The translations under genes and the position numbers were made by a program. A stretch of 64,000 bases of DNA from Septoria linicola. Its lineage: Eukaryota; Ascomycota; Dothideomycetes; Mycosphaerellales; Mycosphaerellaceae. How positions within the stretch are numbered: the first letter of the stretch is position 1; each line of letters starts with the position of its first letter. The notes under the pieces are model-generated. The model did no database searches. It saw only the letters and a program-made list of their open reading frames with translations, and was not told the DNA's origin. This document shows positions 44,056 through 54,330 of the stretch, one piece after another. The stretch is taken from assembly GCA_024114885.1 (NCBI GenBank), contig CP099426.1, positions 1,922,001 through 1,986,000 on the forward strand. Direction: 5' to 3'.

Positions 44056-44965
44056 TCACATCGGCATCCTCCTCATCTCCTCCAGACTCCAAAACAACCT
44101 CATATTCTCCGCCCCCAACGTCCTCACCTCATCATCCAAATGCCTCCACAACACCTCCCCAAACCCATCCAGCACTTTCTTCAACTCCCTCAAACTAAAC
44201 TCCCTCCCTCCCTCTTTCACCTCCTGCACCCACTCCTCCAGCTCTTCCACACCCTTATGTATCCCCGCATGCTGTGTCAACGCATGTTCTTCAGGCGTGA
44301 AAAATGCCATTTTCTTCGCGAGAACCGGGAAGATGTGTTGTTCTTCGATGGTGTGGTGGAGGGTGAGTTGGTGGCAGAATTGGGTGATCAGGGCGAGGAA
44401 TTGCCGGATGGACATTCCCGAGGGACGGGAGTTGCGCGTGCAGGCGGTGGAGAGGGTGGTCCAGGTTTGGCGGAAGTGGTTGTGCTATAGTGTAAACCTA
44501 TCATCAGTACACACTGTTGAATTTTGTTGCGTGCCAGCCTATGATCTTGCTGGGCACTGGAGAAGGGGAGAAACGTACAAACATATCCATATGCTCCGCC
44601 ATATGATTATACGCCTTGAACTCTTGCGCACTCAGCTTTGGCAGCTTCTTCTCCTTCTCCTTCTCCAGCTGCTCTTGTTTCGGCTTGACCTCTGGATTCT
44701 TCTTCGCAGAAAAAGCCACCTCACTAGGCTCAGCAGTCTTCGGCACGCCTGCCTCTTCCATCTTCTCAAACGCGTCTTCTCTCCCGTGCTCCACATTCAT
44801 CGTCGAGGTCGTGGTGGTGCTCATCTTCGCGATGGATGCTGCTTGACTCATAGACTCGGACGCTCCCTGCGTAGAAAAAGTCCTGCACCTTCGATGACAG
44901 CTAGGGATAATCGTCCTGAGTGCAGATATCTTGCTGCTGTATCGAGGTACGACTCGTCCAAGCAT
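44056..44965 (-). CDS. hemerythrin/HHE cation-binding domain protein
   Basis: 271 residues from exons 44965-44579 and 44484-44056 (intron 94 bp). The N-terminus (MLGRVVPRYSSKISAL, Arg/Ser-rich, no acids for ~35 residues) looks like a mitochondrial presequence. A charged Lys/Glu linker follows. The four-helix hemerythrin domain has His/Glu ligand candidates in HMAEHMDMF-HNHFR, LHHTIEEQHIFPVL, THAGIHKGVEELE-like helix 3 and WRHLDDE. Such proteins bind a di-iron centre and handle oxygen, NO or iron. The ligand set appears complete. The intron separates helix 1 into two halves. Confidence 0.87.
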
Positions 44966-45906
44966 CTGTCACCACGCCCAGTCTTCCTATTGCTGCAATG
45001 AAAAGGCTCCATCTTGCAACCGACAGAAACACATCAAATAGCTATCAAAGATGGACCGTCTCGGTCAAAAAACACGCCTCGCAAGCCATTTAGCCTGCAT
45101 TGCTGACCAACATCTTCGCTCTGGATCCACAACAGATCTCGGTCGGTCTCCACACACAACGAAACAACGCTGACAGGAACGGGTAACGCCGAGACAACAC
45201 ACTTGACACACCTTTTTCGGCGCCGACATCTGGTCACACCTCACGTTTGATCTGCAGAACCCTGCATTGCTAAAACACACATCCACGACTCGACTACAGA
45301 CTACGAGTCAGTGCCCATGTGGCAAAAGCACACCACTTAGACGCCATCATTGGGCTGGGAAAGGCGAACCCTGCATTACTGGAGACGAGTTCTTCGAGAG
45401 TTGATTGGTCGTGCACTACTCATTTTCTCTTCTCTGGTATCTCTACACAAGGGACTGATTGAGTGAGCATCGCCTCTCGACTATCAGCAGGACCCTGCAG
45501 AGCAGATGCCCCAAAGGGCAGTAGATGATCAGAAGCGATCCATCCTTTCGTACTCTAGACATCCTCCTGACAGATCTGAAGCTTGTTCATCCTCGTGATA
45601 GCGTGATAGCAGAGATCTGCAACCTTTCCCCCAGTCCCCATGCTGTGACCCTGTACATCTCAAATCGTTCCTCCTCGTTGCCTCCTCTCCTCTGGACAGA
45701 AGCAAAAATGCTGGGCTTGCAGGACGGCATTGCCAAGCAGCCCGGGGTATAAAGCGACACATGAAGGATTGCGCGAGCTGGGCTGTGCTCGTTAGTGGTG
45801 ATGTGTGGTAGAAAGTGGAAAAAGAATCGCTGAACAAAGTGTCATCCAAACAAACGCCTCGCTATGCCGTAACGTCGTAGCCATGCATTCTGGTCGAGAT
45901 CGTGCA
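44966..45906. other. intergenic, 941 bp
   Basis: Upstream of the hemerythrin gene and 3' of the SH3 gene, both minus. Several short frames; none supported. Confidence 0.5.
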
Positions 45907-47811
45907 TCACCCTCGCTCGGGAAAGACGCCAGGTCCAGAGCCTTCTGTTGAATCTCCTTCGATAGTCTTTCTCCAGTGGGCTGGTAGGCAGACACATACC
46001 AGCGGGAAAGCTTTGACTTCACCGTCCTCGGCAGCATCTTGATCCCTGCTTGCGGGTGCCGTGCTCAGCCCGCTATCCCGCTGCACTTTGTCATCGTCTC
46101 GCCAATCCTCTGCACGTTGCCTGACCCGTACGCCAGTCGCCCAGCCATCATCCCAAATGCCGATCACTTTGATCATGTCTCCTCGTTCCAGTTGGAATTC
46201 GTCGCCAGCTCGAGGCTCGTAGGCCCAGAGCGTCGATACCAGATCTCCAGCGCGGATCTCATCTTGTGAGTAGTAGTCTTTGAAAAAGTTGAGTTGCTCG
46301 CTCTGTCCATGTGACTCCGGAGAAGTGAAGTCTCCGCCAGAGCTTGGAGAAGTATCCTGCAAAGCAGCGCCATCAACGCCAAGTTGAGATCCGCTAGAGA
46401 CAGAGCCACTACGTTTCGGAGGTGGAGCAAGGCGAGAGTCTGGTGTGTTCTCTTCTGCCGAGATGTCCTTTGAGTATCGTCCCATGCCATAGAGGTACTC
46501 GGAATTGCCTGAGCTTTCCAATGCAGACATGCGGGCAACGCGTCCTCCTGGAAGGACTGCTGGACCCGCGCGTTCCTGGTAATCTCGTGTTCCATCGTGA
46601 TATTCCATCTCTTGTTGTCTCCTAGCAGGTGCTGGCTGGTTGAAGACGCTTGAGACTGGACTAGAGTCTCGTCGCCTCTTGAACAGCAGGCAACCCACGA
46701 CAATCAGGCCGAGGAGGAACAGAGCTCCTAGAATACTGCCAACAACAATGCCCGCTATTTGTCCTCCGCTGAGTCCATCATTGCTATTGTCGCTGGATGC
46801 ACCGCTCGTGGCTGCACCAGGCGTGGCAGTGGCGGAGACTGTGAGTGTGACAGGTGCAAGTGACTCTGCTGCTATCACCGGGAGTTGGACACCTTCGCAT
46901 CGGTTGTCGGTGTTGGAGAAGACGCAGCAAGAGTCGGTAGAGTTGGGCGAGCTCGCTGAGCAGTACGAGCATAGTCCTGAGAGATTTTCCGTGAAGCCGC
47001 AGTCATTCGGCTGGTTCTCCACGCCCTTTATGCAAGACCCTGTTATGGAATTAGCAGGCAGGGCGCAGTTGGTGAAGTCGGCACGGATTTGCGTCAGCGC
47101 GTTGTCGCCTGCTGTGCCACAGATGTTGCTAGCTGCGATCTGTTGTTCGCTCTGGGCATACTCGGCGCATGAGTCGGCGCATAGCGGTCTTGTTGCACTT
47201 CCCGACAGTCCGCATGGCTCGATGGAGTTCTGTATGATGGCATTGCAGAGGACACTCGTGGTATATCGTGCGTAGAAGTCGGTTGTATTATCCAGCTGGA
47301 CATTGTCGCAGCCTATTAGTTGTTCGTATCTGTGTCATGTTAGTATTGCACAATTTCTCAGTCCATGCGTTGAAACTGACCGTAGCTGTGTAAAGTCTCC
47401 GGCAATGTATGCAGCAATGCCAGTGTCGAATGAGGATGCGTCTGAAACATTGGATAGAAACGGAAACAGTCCCACGAGGTCGCTACCCGTCGAGATGGAG
47501 GCAGTACCAAAAGCCCGGCAGGCCGTTGAGTCGGCGAGCGGTATGCATCCGTTCTGAGCCATGGTGGTTGGTATGCTGCCAGCAAGCAATGTGCATAAGC
47601 CGATGGCAGGAGAGATGCGAATTGATTGTCGAGAGCTCGACTGCGAGTGGCGATGAGGTTTGCGAGTGGTAGTAGATGTGCGGCCTGGATCTGCATAGTG
47701 CGACTGAAAAGTGTGTTGATGCCCGTTGCTTGACTCGGTTGGAGGGCTCGTGATCTGCAGGCCGCGATCGTCGTCGATGCCACCAGCGCGACAGCTGCCT
47801 CTTTGGCGCAT
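45907..47811 (-). CDS. single-pass membrane protein with Cys-rich ectodomain and cytosolic SH3 domain
   Basis: 617 residues from exons 47811-47381 and 47329-45907 (intron 51 bp). The N-terminus has ~60 polar residues, then a hydrophobic signal-like segment (AIGLCTLLAGSIPTT) before MAQNGCIPLADST. The ectodomain carries many regularly spaced cysteines (ARYTTSVLCNAIIQNS, CSYCSASSPNSTDSCC). A membrane helix follows (IAGIVVGSILGALFLLGLIV) with a basic stop-transfer KRRR. The cytosolic part is Ser/Gly-rich and ends with an SH3 domain (LWAYEPRAGDEFQLERGD, GIWDDGWATGVRV, FPLVCVCLP). The architecture resembles fungal Fus1-like cell-surface signalling proteins; function is inferred only. Confidence 0.85.
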
Positions 47812-49002
47812 CGTCTGACAGCCTGCAGAGAGGAAAGGTGCCGAGATGGGGTGATGGCCGGTACAGACGTTCTACGGCAGACGTTGGGCGTGTCTCCCCA
47901 GTGGTACGGATCGCGCAGGTCCTGTTCCTGAACACGAAAAAGGTACTCTTCACCGCCTGTGGTTGGACGCGTCTAGCGGTAACTTAGCTGCATCTGTCTG
48001 GCCGTCTTGTCTGCTTCGCTTGCTTGCTCTCTCAAATGTACAATCTGCCGCGGCGAAAAGAGTGCTCCAGGAACGAACGACTGGGGTGAGCAAAGGCGAC
48101 TCTTCACACCGGGCAACGACGACACGCAGAGGAAGGTGAGGTCGTCGTCGACTCCGTGTTTGCGGTTGGAAAGAGCTTGGACTCGTTCGCTCTTGCTCAT
48201 TTGCAGCGCATCCTGGTCGAGGCAAGCGCGTTGTGTGATTGGGCCGGCAGACGTGACCGAGAGGCGGCTGGCTCTCCCGAGATGAGATGATCGACCGCCG
48301 CAACAACCACGCTCTTTTCGTCCTGGAGGGCAGCGACATGAAACGCCAGCAGAGTGCACAAGAGAAGCACACAAAAGCTCTTGTGCCTGCACTGCTCGAG
48401 GACGTGACCTCTTCTGCGTCTTGCGTTGCCATATCATGGCTTCTGGTGGCAAAATTGCATTTCAATGCAAGGCTTCATCCTTTGAAACGCATCCTGGTCA
48501 AACTGAAGTCTGGTGTTGCTTCGTATCAGTATCCGATGCGACTCCGGCATGGTCCACAGTCTCGCAGATGTGGTGCTGCGATTTGATGCGATGAGGTGGA
48601 GTCGATGCAGAAACGACGAAGTGCAAAGCAAGGGAGCTACTCTGACCGCACTGCGAGAACAATAACTATGTACAGCTAGGTGGCCAAGCAAGGCACGAAC
48701 TCACCGCTTTGTGGGCCTCGTCGTTCGCAGCTCCAGACAAGAACCAAACATCTTGTGATTGAAGTTTGGAAGCTCGCGGGTGTTTCGTGCTAGCTGTAAC
48801 TTTCGACCATCACAGCTGCACCCATGTTACAGCTATATCAAATGTCGACAATGAGATAAACAGTGTCACGGACTTGAAATCGCTGCCAAGACACCCAACA
48901 CTGAACAAACATTTGCTTGCATGGCAAAATGATCCTGAGCTAAGATGATCTCGTTCGAGCCGCGGCATGGCTCATTGCAGTAGTTCCGGCACGCAAGCAT
49001 TA
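47812..49002. other. intergenic, 1.19 kb
   Basis: Upstream of the SH3 gene and 3' of the aldo-keto reductase. Two overlapping minus frames at 47950-48465 have low-complexity Arg/Ser composition and were not called. A 41-bp imperfect hairpin lies at 48353-48393. Confidence 0.5.
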
Positions 49003-50291
49003 CTACGCCTTCTCACGCGGCTGAATCGGCTTTGGTCTCTCCACAACATCGATGTAGGTCGACATCTTGGTCAACCAGACATTGTCGCCGCGCAAATCGG
49101 TGCCTGGATTCTCCGTGGAGAACAAGAAATTGAGTGGAAAGCCAATGGAGAACGGGTATGCAGCCTCGATCTCTTCGATGTCTTCTTTCGACAATCTCAA
49201 GCCTGGTTCTGCATCAGTAAAAGTTCGCGACTGGTAAAGAGTACCTACTCAATGCCTCGATATTGCCTTTGAGATGGTCGATCTTGCGACCTCCTACAAT
49301 CGGGAACACGTTGGGTGTCTTGTGCATAACATACGCCAGCCTGCAGAGAGCTGTCAGTCCTGGAAGGCATCGTTCAGCTGAGGTCACTCACGCTACACTC
49401 GTGATGATGCTGCCTTTCCTCTCAGCTACCTTCTCCAATACCTTCGCCACTTCGATGGCTCTTTCATTCGGTGGTCGTCCAGTGATCGCCATATTTCGAC
49501 CACCTTGCTCTTTGCGCTGCTGCTCAGTCTTGAAGTCGCCACCTCCCAATGCGCCCCACGGTGCAAGGCCCATGCCTTCTGCCTCACACATGGGTATGAT
49601 TTCGCGCTCAAAGTCACGATCTGCTGCCGACCACCGACCTTGATAGACAACGAATTGTCGAAGGCCATGGTCTCGAGCCCACTGGTTCGCCTTCGAGACA
49701 ATCCATGCTGGTGTGTCGCTTACACCTAGATACAAGACCTTGCCCTGGTCTGCGAGGGTATTGAGAGACTTCATGACCTCTGGGATTGATGCGGTGAAGT
49801 CCCACCAGTGAAGATAGAGGACATCAATGTAGCTTGTCTTGAGCTTCTTTAAGCTAGCATCAACGCTAGCGAACATTGATTTGGTGTTGTTGCCAGTATA
49901 GTTGCTCTGAATGCCAGGAAGATGACGGCGACATGCTGAAGTGTACTGCAGACTATCAGCAGGACATCGATCAAGACGGGTTGTGGACTGAACTTACCTT
50001 TGTGGCTATTACCATCTGGTCTCGGACGCCCCTGGCTTCCATCCACTCTCCGATCCACTCCTCACTCTGTTCATCCTGGTACCCGTTGGCAGTGTCAATG
50101 AAGTTTCCTCCTTGATCATAGAAGTAGTCCAGAATCTCGAAGACAGTGTCCTTGCTACACTCGCCCATGAATGCTTTCCAGGCCTCACCAAAGTTCATGG
50201 CGCCGAGACATAGAGGACTGACACGGACCGCGGCGGACGGTGACAAGATGCGATGGTAGCCGAGAAGGCTGTTTGGTAGCTGGGCTTGCAT
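49003..50291 (-). CDS. aldo-keto reductase, aryl-alcohol dehydrogenase / NorB-like
   Basis: 379 residues from exons 50291-49998, 49945-49392, 49340-49249 and 49202-49003; introns are 52, 51, 51 and 46 bp across three junctions counted with phase checks. The AKR fold is clear: VRVSPLCLGAMNFGEAW at the N-terminus, catalytic tetrad members in FIDTANGYQDEQSEEWIG (Asp, Tyr), the active-site LYLHWWDF (His), and the NADP-binding end IVGGRKIDHLKGNIEAL. It reduces or oxidises aryl alcohols, aldehydes or ketones with NADP(H). Close types occur both in general metabolism and in secondary-metabolite clusters; no cluster partners are adjacent here. Confidence 0.9.
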
Positions 50292-51236
50292 GATGCTATA
50301 CGATTGAAGCGAGTCCAATGGAAGAAGAAGTGGTGTGCTAAGTGGCCTCGACTTGATCGCAACCTTTTCTGACAGAATGGAACACAGATACTTATGCCTT
50401 CACCATACTTTTCAATAGCATGCAGCATCACGGAGCTATGCTAGCATACAGATTTCGTCTGCGCAAGAATCCTGACCTCAAACAAAGCTCTATGACCAGG
50501 GACCGGATTTAAGCAGCCTAAAATCTTGTGCAACAACTCAAGCTGCAGATTATGCTTGTATTCGGCACGCTGCGGATTGTGCATTACCCACTGCTATTGC
50601 ACAAAGCACCAAGTATGCTCGACTTGAGCCGGTTCTCCCATGAGAGGGCTATTGCAATGATGTGTGCATGCCAACTACCGCTTGTGAGAGACACGCTGTG
50701 CTGCGAAGCGCTGCATTCCTGACTTTCGAAACACGGTCGTAAGCGGTCCGAGGATGCAAGGACATCGTGTTCGAAGACTTGCTGCTGCTGAAGCTGGCCG
50801 ATGGATCTTTGTGATAACGCTCTCTGCTGGTGCTTCGATGCAAGGTTCGTGGCGCAAGATGCGCTTCGCGGTGCAGGTAATGCTTGGCGTCTGACTCCAG
50901 GTCCTGGCTACCGCGAGCACAAGCATTGCGATATAGCACAGCACTAGCGTTGTATGGCCATGAACGGTTCACGAGCGAGCAGTGTCCACAAGCGGCCGCT
51001 GGATAGGGACTATCTTCCCTAACAGTCCCGTTTCTTTGTGCCGTGACCTTTGTGTGGTTTGCTGGTGGTCCAAACAGCCTTCCCTCTACCTCTGGCACTG
51101 ACGATCTCCATGCTCAGACGGTTATACTACGCGCTGCGTACGACTTCCTTGAACTGTCGATGCGTTCAGCTGCGCCCCCTTTAAATGCAAGTTGTAAGAC
51201 TTTGTATACACCCTCCACATTGTTTCTGCTAGAATC
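50292..51236. other. intergenic, 945 bp
   Basis: Upstream of the aldo-keto reductase. A minus frame at 50649-51098 is not protein-like. Nothing called. Confidence 0.45.
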
Positions 51237-51389
51237 ATGGCCACCGAGGTGTATGTCGAAACCATCGAAGCTGGACCTCTCGAGACCTGCTCCTTCTACC
51301 TAAACCCGAGCCTCGCCGAGCCACTTTTCCGCGGATTCACGCAACGCCAAACGTCGCGCGTGACGATGGAGGCCAATCACCAAATGTGA
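51237..51389 (+). CDS. candidate 50-residue ORF
   Basis: ATG at 51237 in a fair context opens 50 codons (MATEVYVETIEAGPLETCSF...) to TGA 51387-51389. The composition is balanced and protein-like, but there is no known motif. Its last codons fall in the first unit of a degenerate 145-bp repeat. It may be a fragment of a longer lost gene. Confidence 0.25.
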   Translation: MATEVYVETIEAGPLETCSFYLNPSLAEPLFRGFTQRQTSRVTMEANHQM

Positions 51390-51735
51390 GGATCGAACGC
51401 AAACCGCGGTCGCTGCCGGACTGCTCGTCGGGTCGATCCATACCCTTCGAGCTGCGATCTAGCTGCGCTCTGCTTAGCAGATTCCTCCAGAATCACATCT
51501 TGCATATGACAATCGTCGCCAATCACCTTATGTGAGGGCGGAAAGTGTCCTGCGGCTGCTTCCAAGCTGCTCAGCCTTGTCGATCGAGCGCTCAAGCCAC
51601 GATCTGGCTGTCCTCTGCGCAGTAAGTTCATTCAGAATCGCGCTTTGCATATGACAATCGACGCCGATCACCCTAAGTGGGGATGGAAAGTGTCTTTCGA
51701 TTGCTTCCGAGCTGCTGGAACAGGCTCGTCCTATT
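51372..51735. repeat. degenerate ~145-bp tandem repeat, three units (last partial)
   Basis: Units start at 51372, 51518 and 51663, each with a GCCRATCACC anchor followed by a partly conserved TGGGG/TGAGG-GGAAAGTGTC segment. The second and third are also preceded by TTGCATATGACAATCG. Unit spacing is 146 and 145 bp. The copies are diverged, so the array is old. Confidence 0.6.
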
Positions 51736-52075
51736 GTTGTTCTGGCTCGTGACAATAGCGTTGGCCCACCGGTTTGAATTGTCGTTCACCTGTCGCTGGC
51801 TTAGGTGTTTTCGATTGGAAGTTTTGTTTCTGATCTTCTCCATCCACAACATCAACCACCACCACTCGACAACCATCATTCAACCATCATTCAACCATCA
51901 CCACTAGTCAAGAGTCAAGAAGAAGTGCGCTATACCAAACACACGCGCACATAGTCGCGACATCCTCCGCTGATTGGCAGAAACAATACTGAAACACAGC
52001 ACAAGTCATATCACTCCGCCTCGAGGTGGCTATTGAGCTGCTAGTGACTTGTCTCACCGGATTCAACCCTCACGG

Positions 52076-54330
52076 ATAGCCCTTCACGGCCGCCTCCGAT
52101 GTTGACCCCTTTGTAGAGGAGTTCATCAGACTCTATGGTAGCGACATGCTGGATGGCATCTCGTTTGCCGACCGCTGGTGTGGAGCATCCGATGAGGAGA
52201 AGCCAGAACTGTTGCAGTTCCTGATCAGCAGTACTATCGAGGCAGAGCGCCTGCGAGATATTCCTGCAGTCATGAACATCCTGAGGCACGAGTATCACAC
52301 CGACCATTACATGGCGCCCATCCCAATTGTCCTTTTCTACGCAGGACCTGGCTTACACGTAAGCCGCTTGCTCTGGCAGCTCTGTCCCGAGCACATGAAC
52401 GAGCAAATTGATGCTGCATTTTCTGACGCCACGAAAGCGTCTACATCGATACAAGCTAAGAGATTCGCCATTCTGTCTATCCTTATTATTCAGAACGCGA
52501 CACCAGCCTTGAGTGACCAGGAATTGGAGTCACTCACTACTCTCGATCGAGGACAGGACCAGGGGGAACATATGCTGTCAATCCTGACTCGTCTCCAGAC
52601 ACGAATGCTCGATTCGCGGAGCATGACAGAAATCGAGGAACTCAAGCTGTTCGAGAAGCTTGATCAAATGCTTACTACGCGCACCTCCATGGACATCAAG
52701 CTACTCAGCCTGGCTTACGCGAGCCTGATACGCCCTCGGAAGGAGTATTCGTTCCCATACTCGACAGTCCTTACCAAGTTCCTGTCGCTGCAGCAACAGC
52801 AATGGGACTCAGATGAAGTGACTGGCCAAGTTCCACGCTCTGCTGCTGATTTGCAGGTCGACCTACCGAGGATCTCATCTGCGAACATTTCCGATACCAC
52901 CATCTGTGATTTGGAGCCCGATCCGCACGATTTCATCAGCGCAGAAGCGGAGCTACAATACTTCAACAGAGCACGCCGACAGATCGAGCCTCCTCCACGG
53001 GACGATTATGATAGCATACACGAAATATGTGACAATCGACAAACACTCCGTGAAGAGCTGTTCAGTGCGATGTTGAGCGTTCCAGTGATCGATCAAGCCA
53101 AAATTGCCGCCAATGATGCGAAAGAAAAGCAGAAACAGGAGATGCCATCAGACCTCGACAACTACATGACAGAAGCCTTCGACGATGACTGTTCAGTGCG
53201 ATGTTGAGCGTTCCAGTGATCGATCAAGCCAAAATTGCCGCCAATGATGCGAAAGAAAAGCAGAAACAGGAGATGCCATCAGACCTCGACAACTACATGA
53301 CAGAAGCCTTCGACGATGACTGTTCAGTGCGATGTTGAGCGTTCCAGTGATCGATCAAGCCAAAATTGCCGCCAATGATGCGAAAGAAAAGCAGAAACAG
53401 GAGATGCCATCAGACCTCGACAACTACATGACAGAAGCCTTCGACGATGACGAGGATAGACTGAAAGTGCTGTCAGCACTCGCTGGAATCATCCTACAGA
53501 AGTTCATCAAGCTCTACCTCGAGGGAGACAGGTTGACCAAGGTAGCCAGCGAGGCTTCTACAAAGGACTTGCTCGCTAACCCAAGAGACCGTATGCAGGC
53601 GATCCTTGACGCCCTGCTGAACAACAAGTGGCTCATTATAGACCTGCTGGAGCAAGGTGAATTCGCTGTCGATCGGCTCGTAGCTCATCCTCTCCACACT
53701 GGAAAGAAGAATGGGAAGCATCTCGCTAGCAACATGAGGAAGAAACAGCGCCAGCAAGATCTCAAGACTGCAGCACAGCAGTCAAAATCTTCAGTCCCTC
53801 CTTCGAGTACTGCAGCAGGCAGTAATGTTACACCTGGCGGACCGAGTCTCGAGGGTCCTGCTGGAGGAAAGAAAGGAAAGGGCAAAGCCGGACGTCGAGC
53901 TACATCAATCAGCCAGAAGACCTCTGCAGCCGGTCGCTCACAGAAGGGGTCAAGGAAGCGAACACTTTCGCAACTTGAAGCTGAGACAGACGACATTCCA
54001 GCACCGAAGAGGAGCAGAGACACAGCAGTGGTCGACTCTCCGATCGTCTCTGCTGACCCGTTGCTGGTTCCACAAATCCACGCATCATCAGCAGTCACTG
54101 TTGGCGGTCCGAACGACTTCCAGGAAGACTGGGTTTTTACTGAGATGGAAGACTTGTTTGGGCCAGTTGAGCCGGAGAGTGAGGCATACGACGCCTCGGG
54201 AGCTGGAGAACAATTTTCTGAGTATCAAGACTCAGAAATCCCTCAACAGCAGGATCAACAAGGTTCTACAGAAGACTCTCTCGAAGTACAGGGCAACAGT
54301 GACTCCTTTTGGGAGAACTTCGAGATCTAG
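52076..54330 (+). pseudogene. paralogue B of the unrecognised family; frame broken by a 131-bp triplication
   Basis: Homology to paralogue A starts at about 52076, before the first ATG at 52146, just after an in-frame TAG that could be a splice acceptor; the true start is unresolved. Shared blocks include LRDIPAVMNILRHEY, IVLFYAGPG, YASLIRPRKEYSF, QQQQWDSDEV, HEICDN and SALAGIILQKF. The frame reaches a stop shortly after the first copy of a 131-bp repeat. The second half continues in another frame from inside the third copy (ATG 53332) to TAG 54328-54330. That half ends in a basic Ser/Gln tail (GSRKRTLSQLE, APKRSRD) and acidic-aromatic motifs (VFTEMEDLFGPVEPE, FWENFEI). With one repeat copy the two halves would be in one frame. 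No known domain is recognised. Confidence 0.6.
53058..53450. repeat. exact 131-bp tandem repeat, three copies
   Basis: Copies begin at 53058, 53189 and 53320 and appear identical by eye over their whole length. 131 is not a multiple of three, so the two extra copies (262 bp) shift the reading frame of paralogue B by one base. Identity points to a very recent event or an assembly artefact. Confidence 0.92.

Noticed and set aside
47950..48465. Two overlapping minus ORFs of 171 and 159 codons
   Set aside because: Arg/Ser/Cys-rich composition in both frames, no domain, no splice or start context; typical of random open frames in GC-moderate DNA.
53058..53450. The two extra 131-bp copies acting as a perfect spliced intron
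   Set aside because: Clean removal would need an AG directly followed by GT inside the unit. No AGGT is present, so splicing cannot restore exactly one copy.
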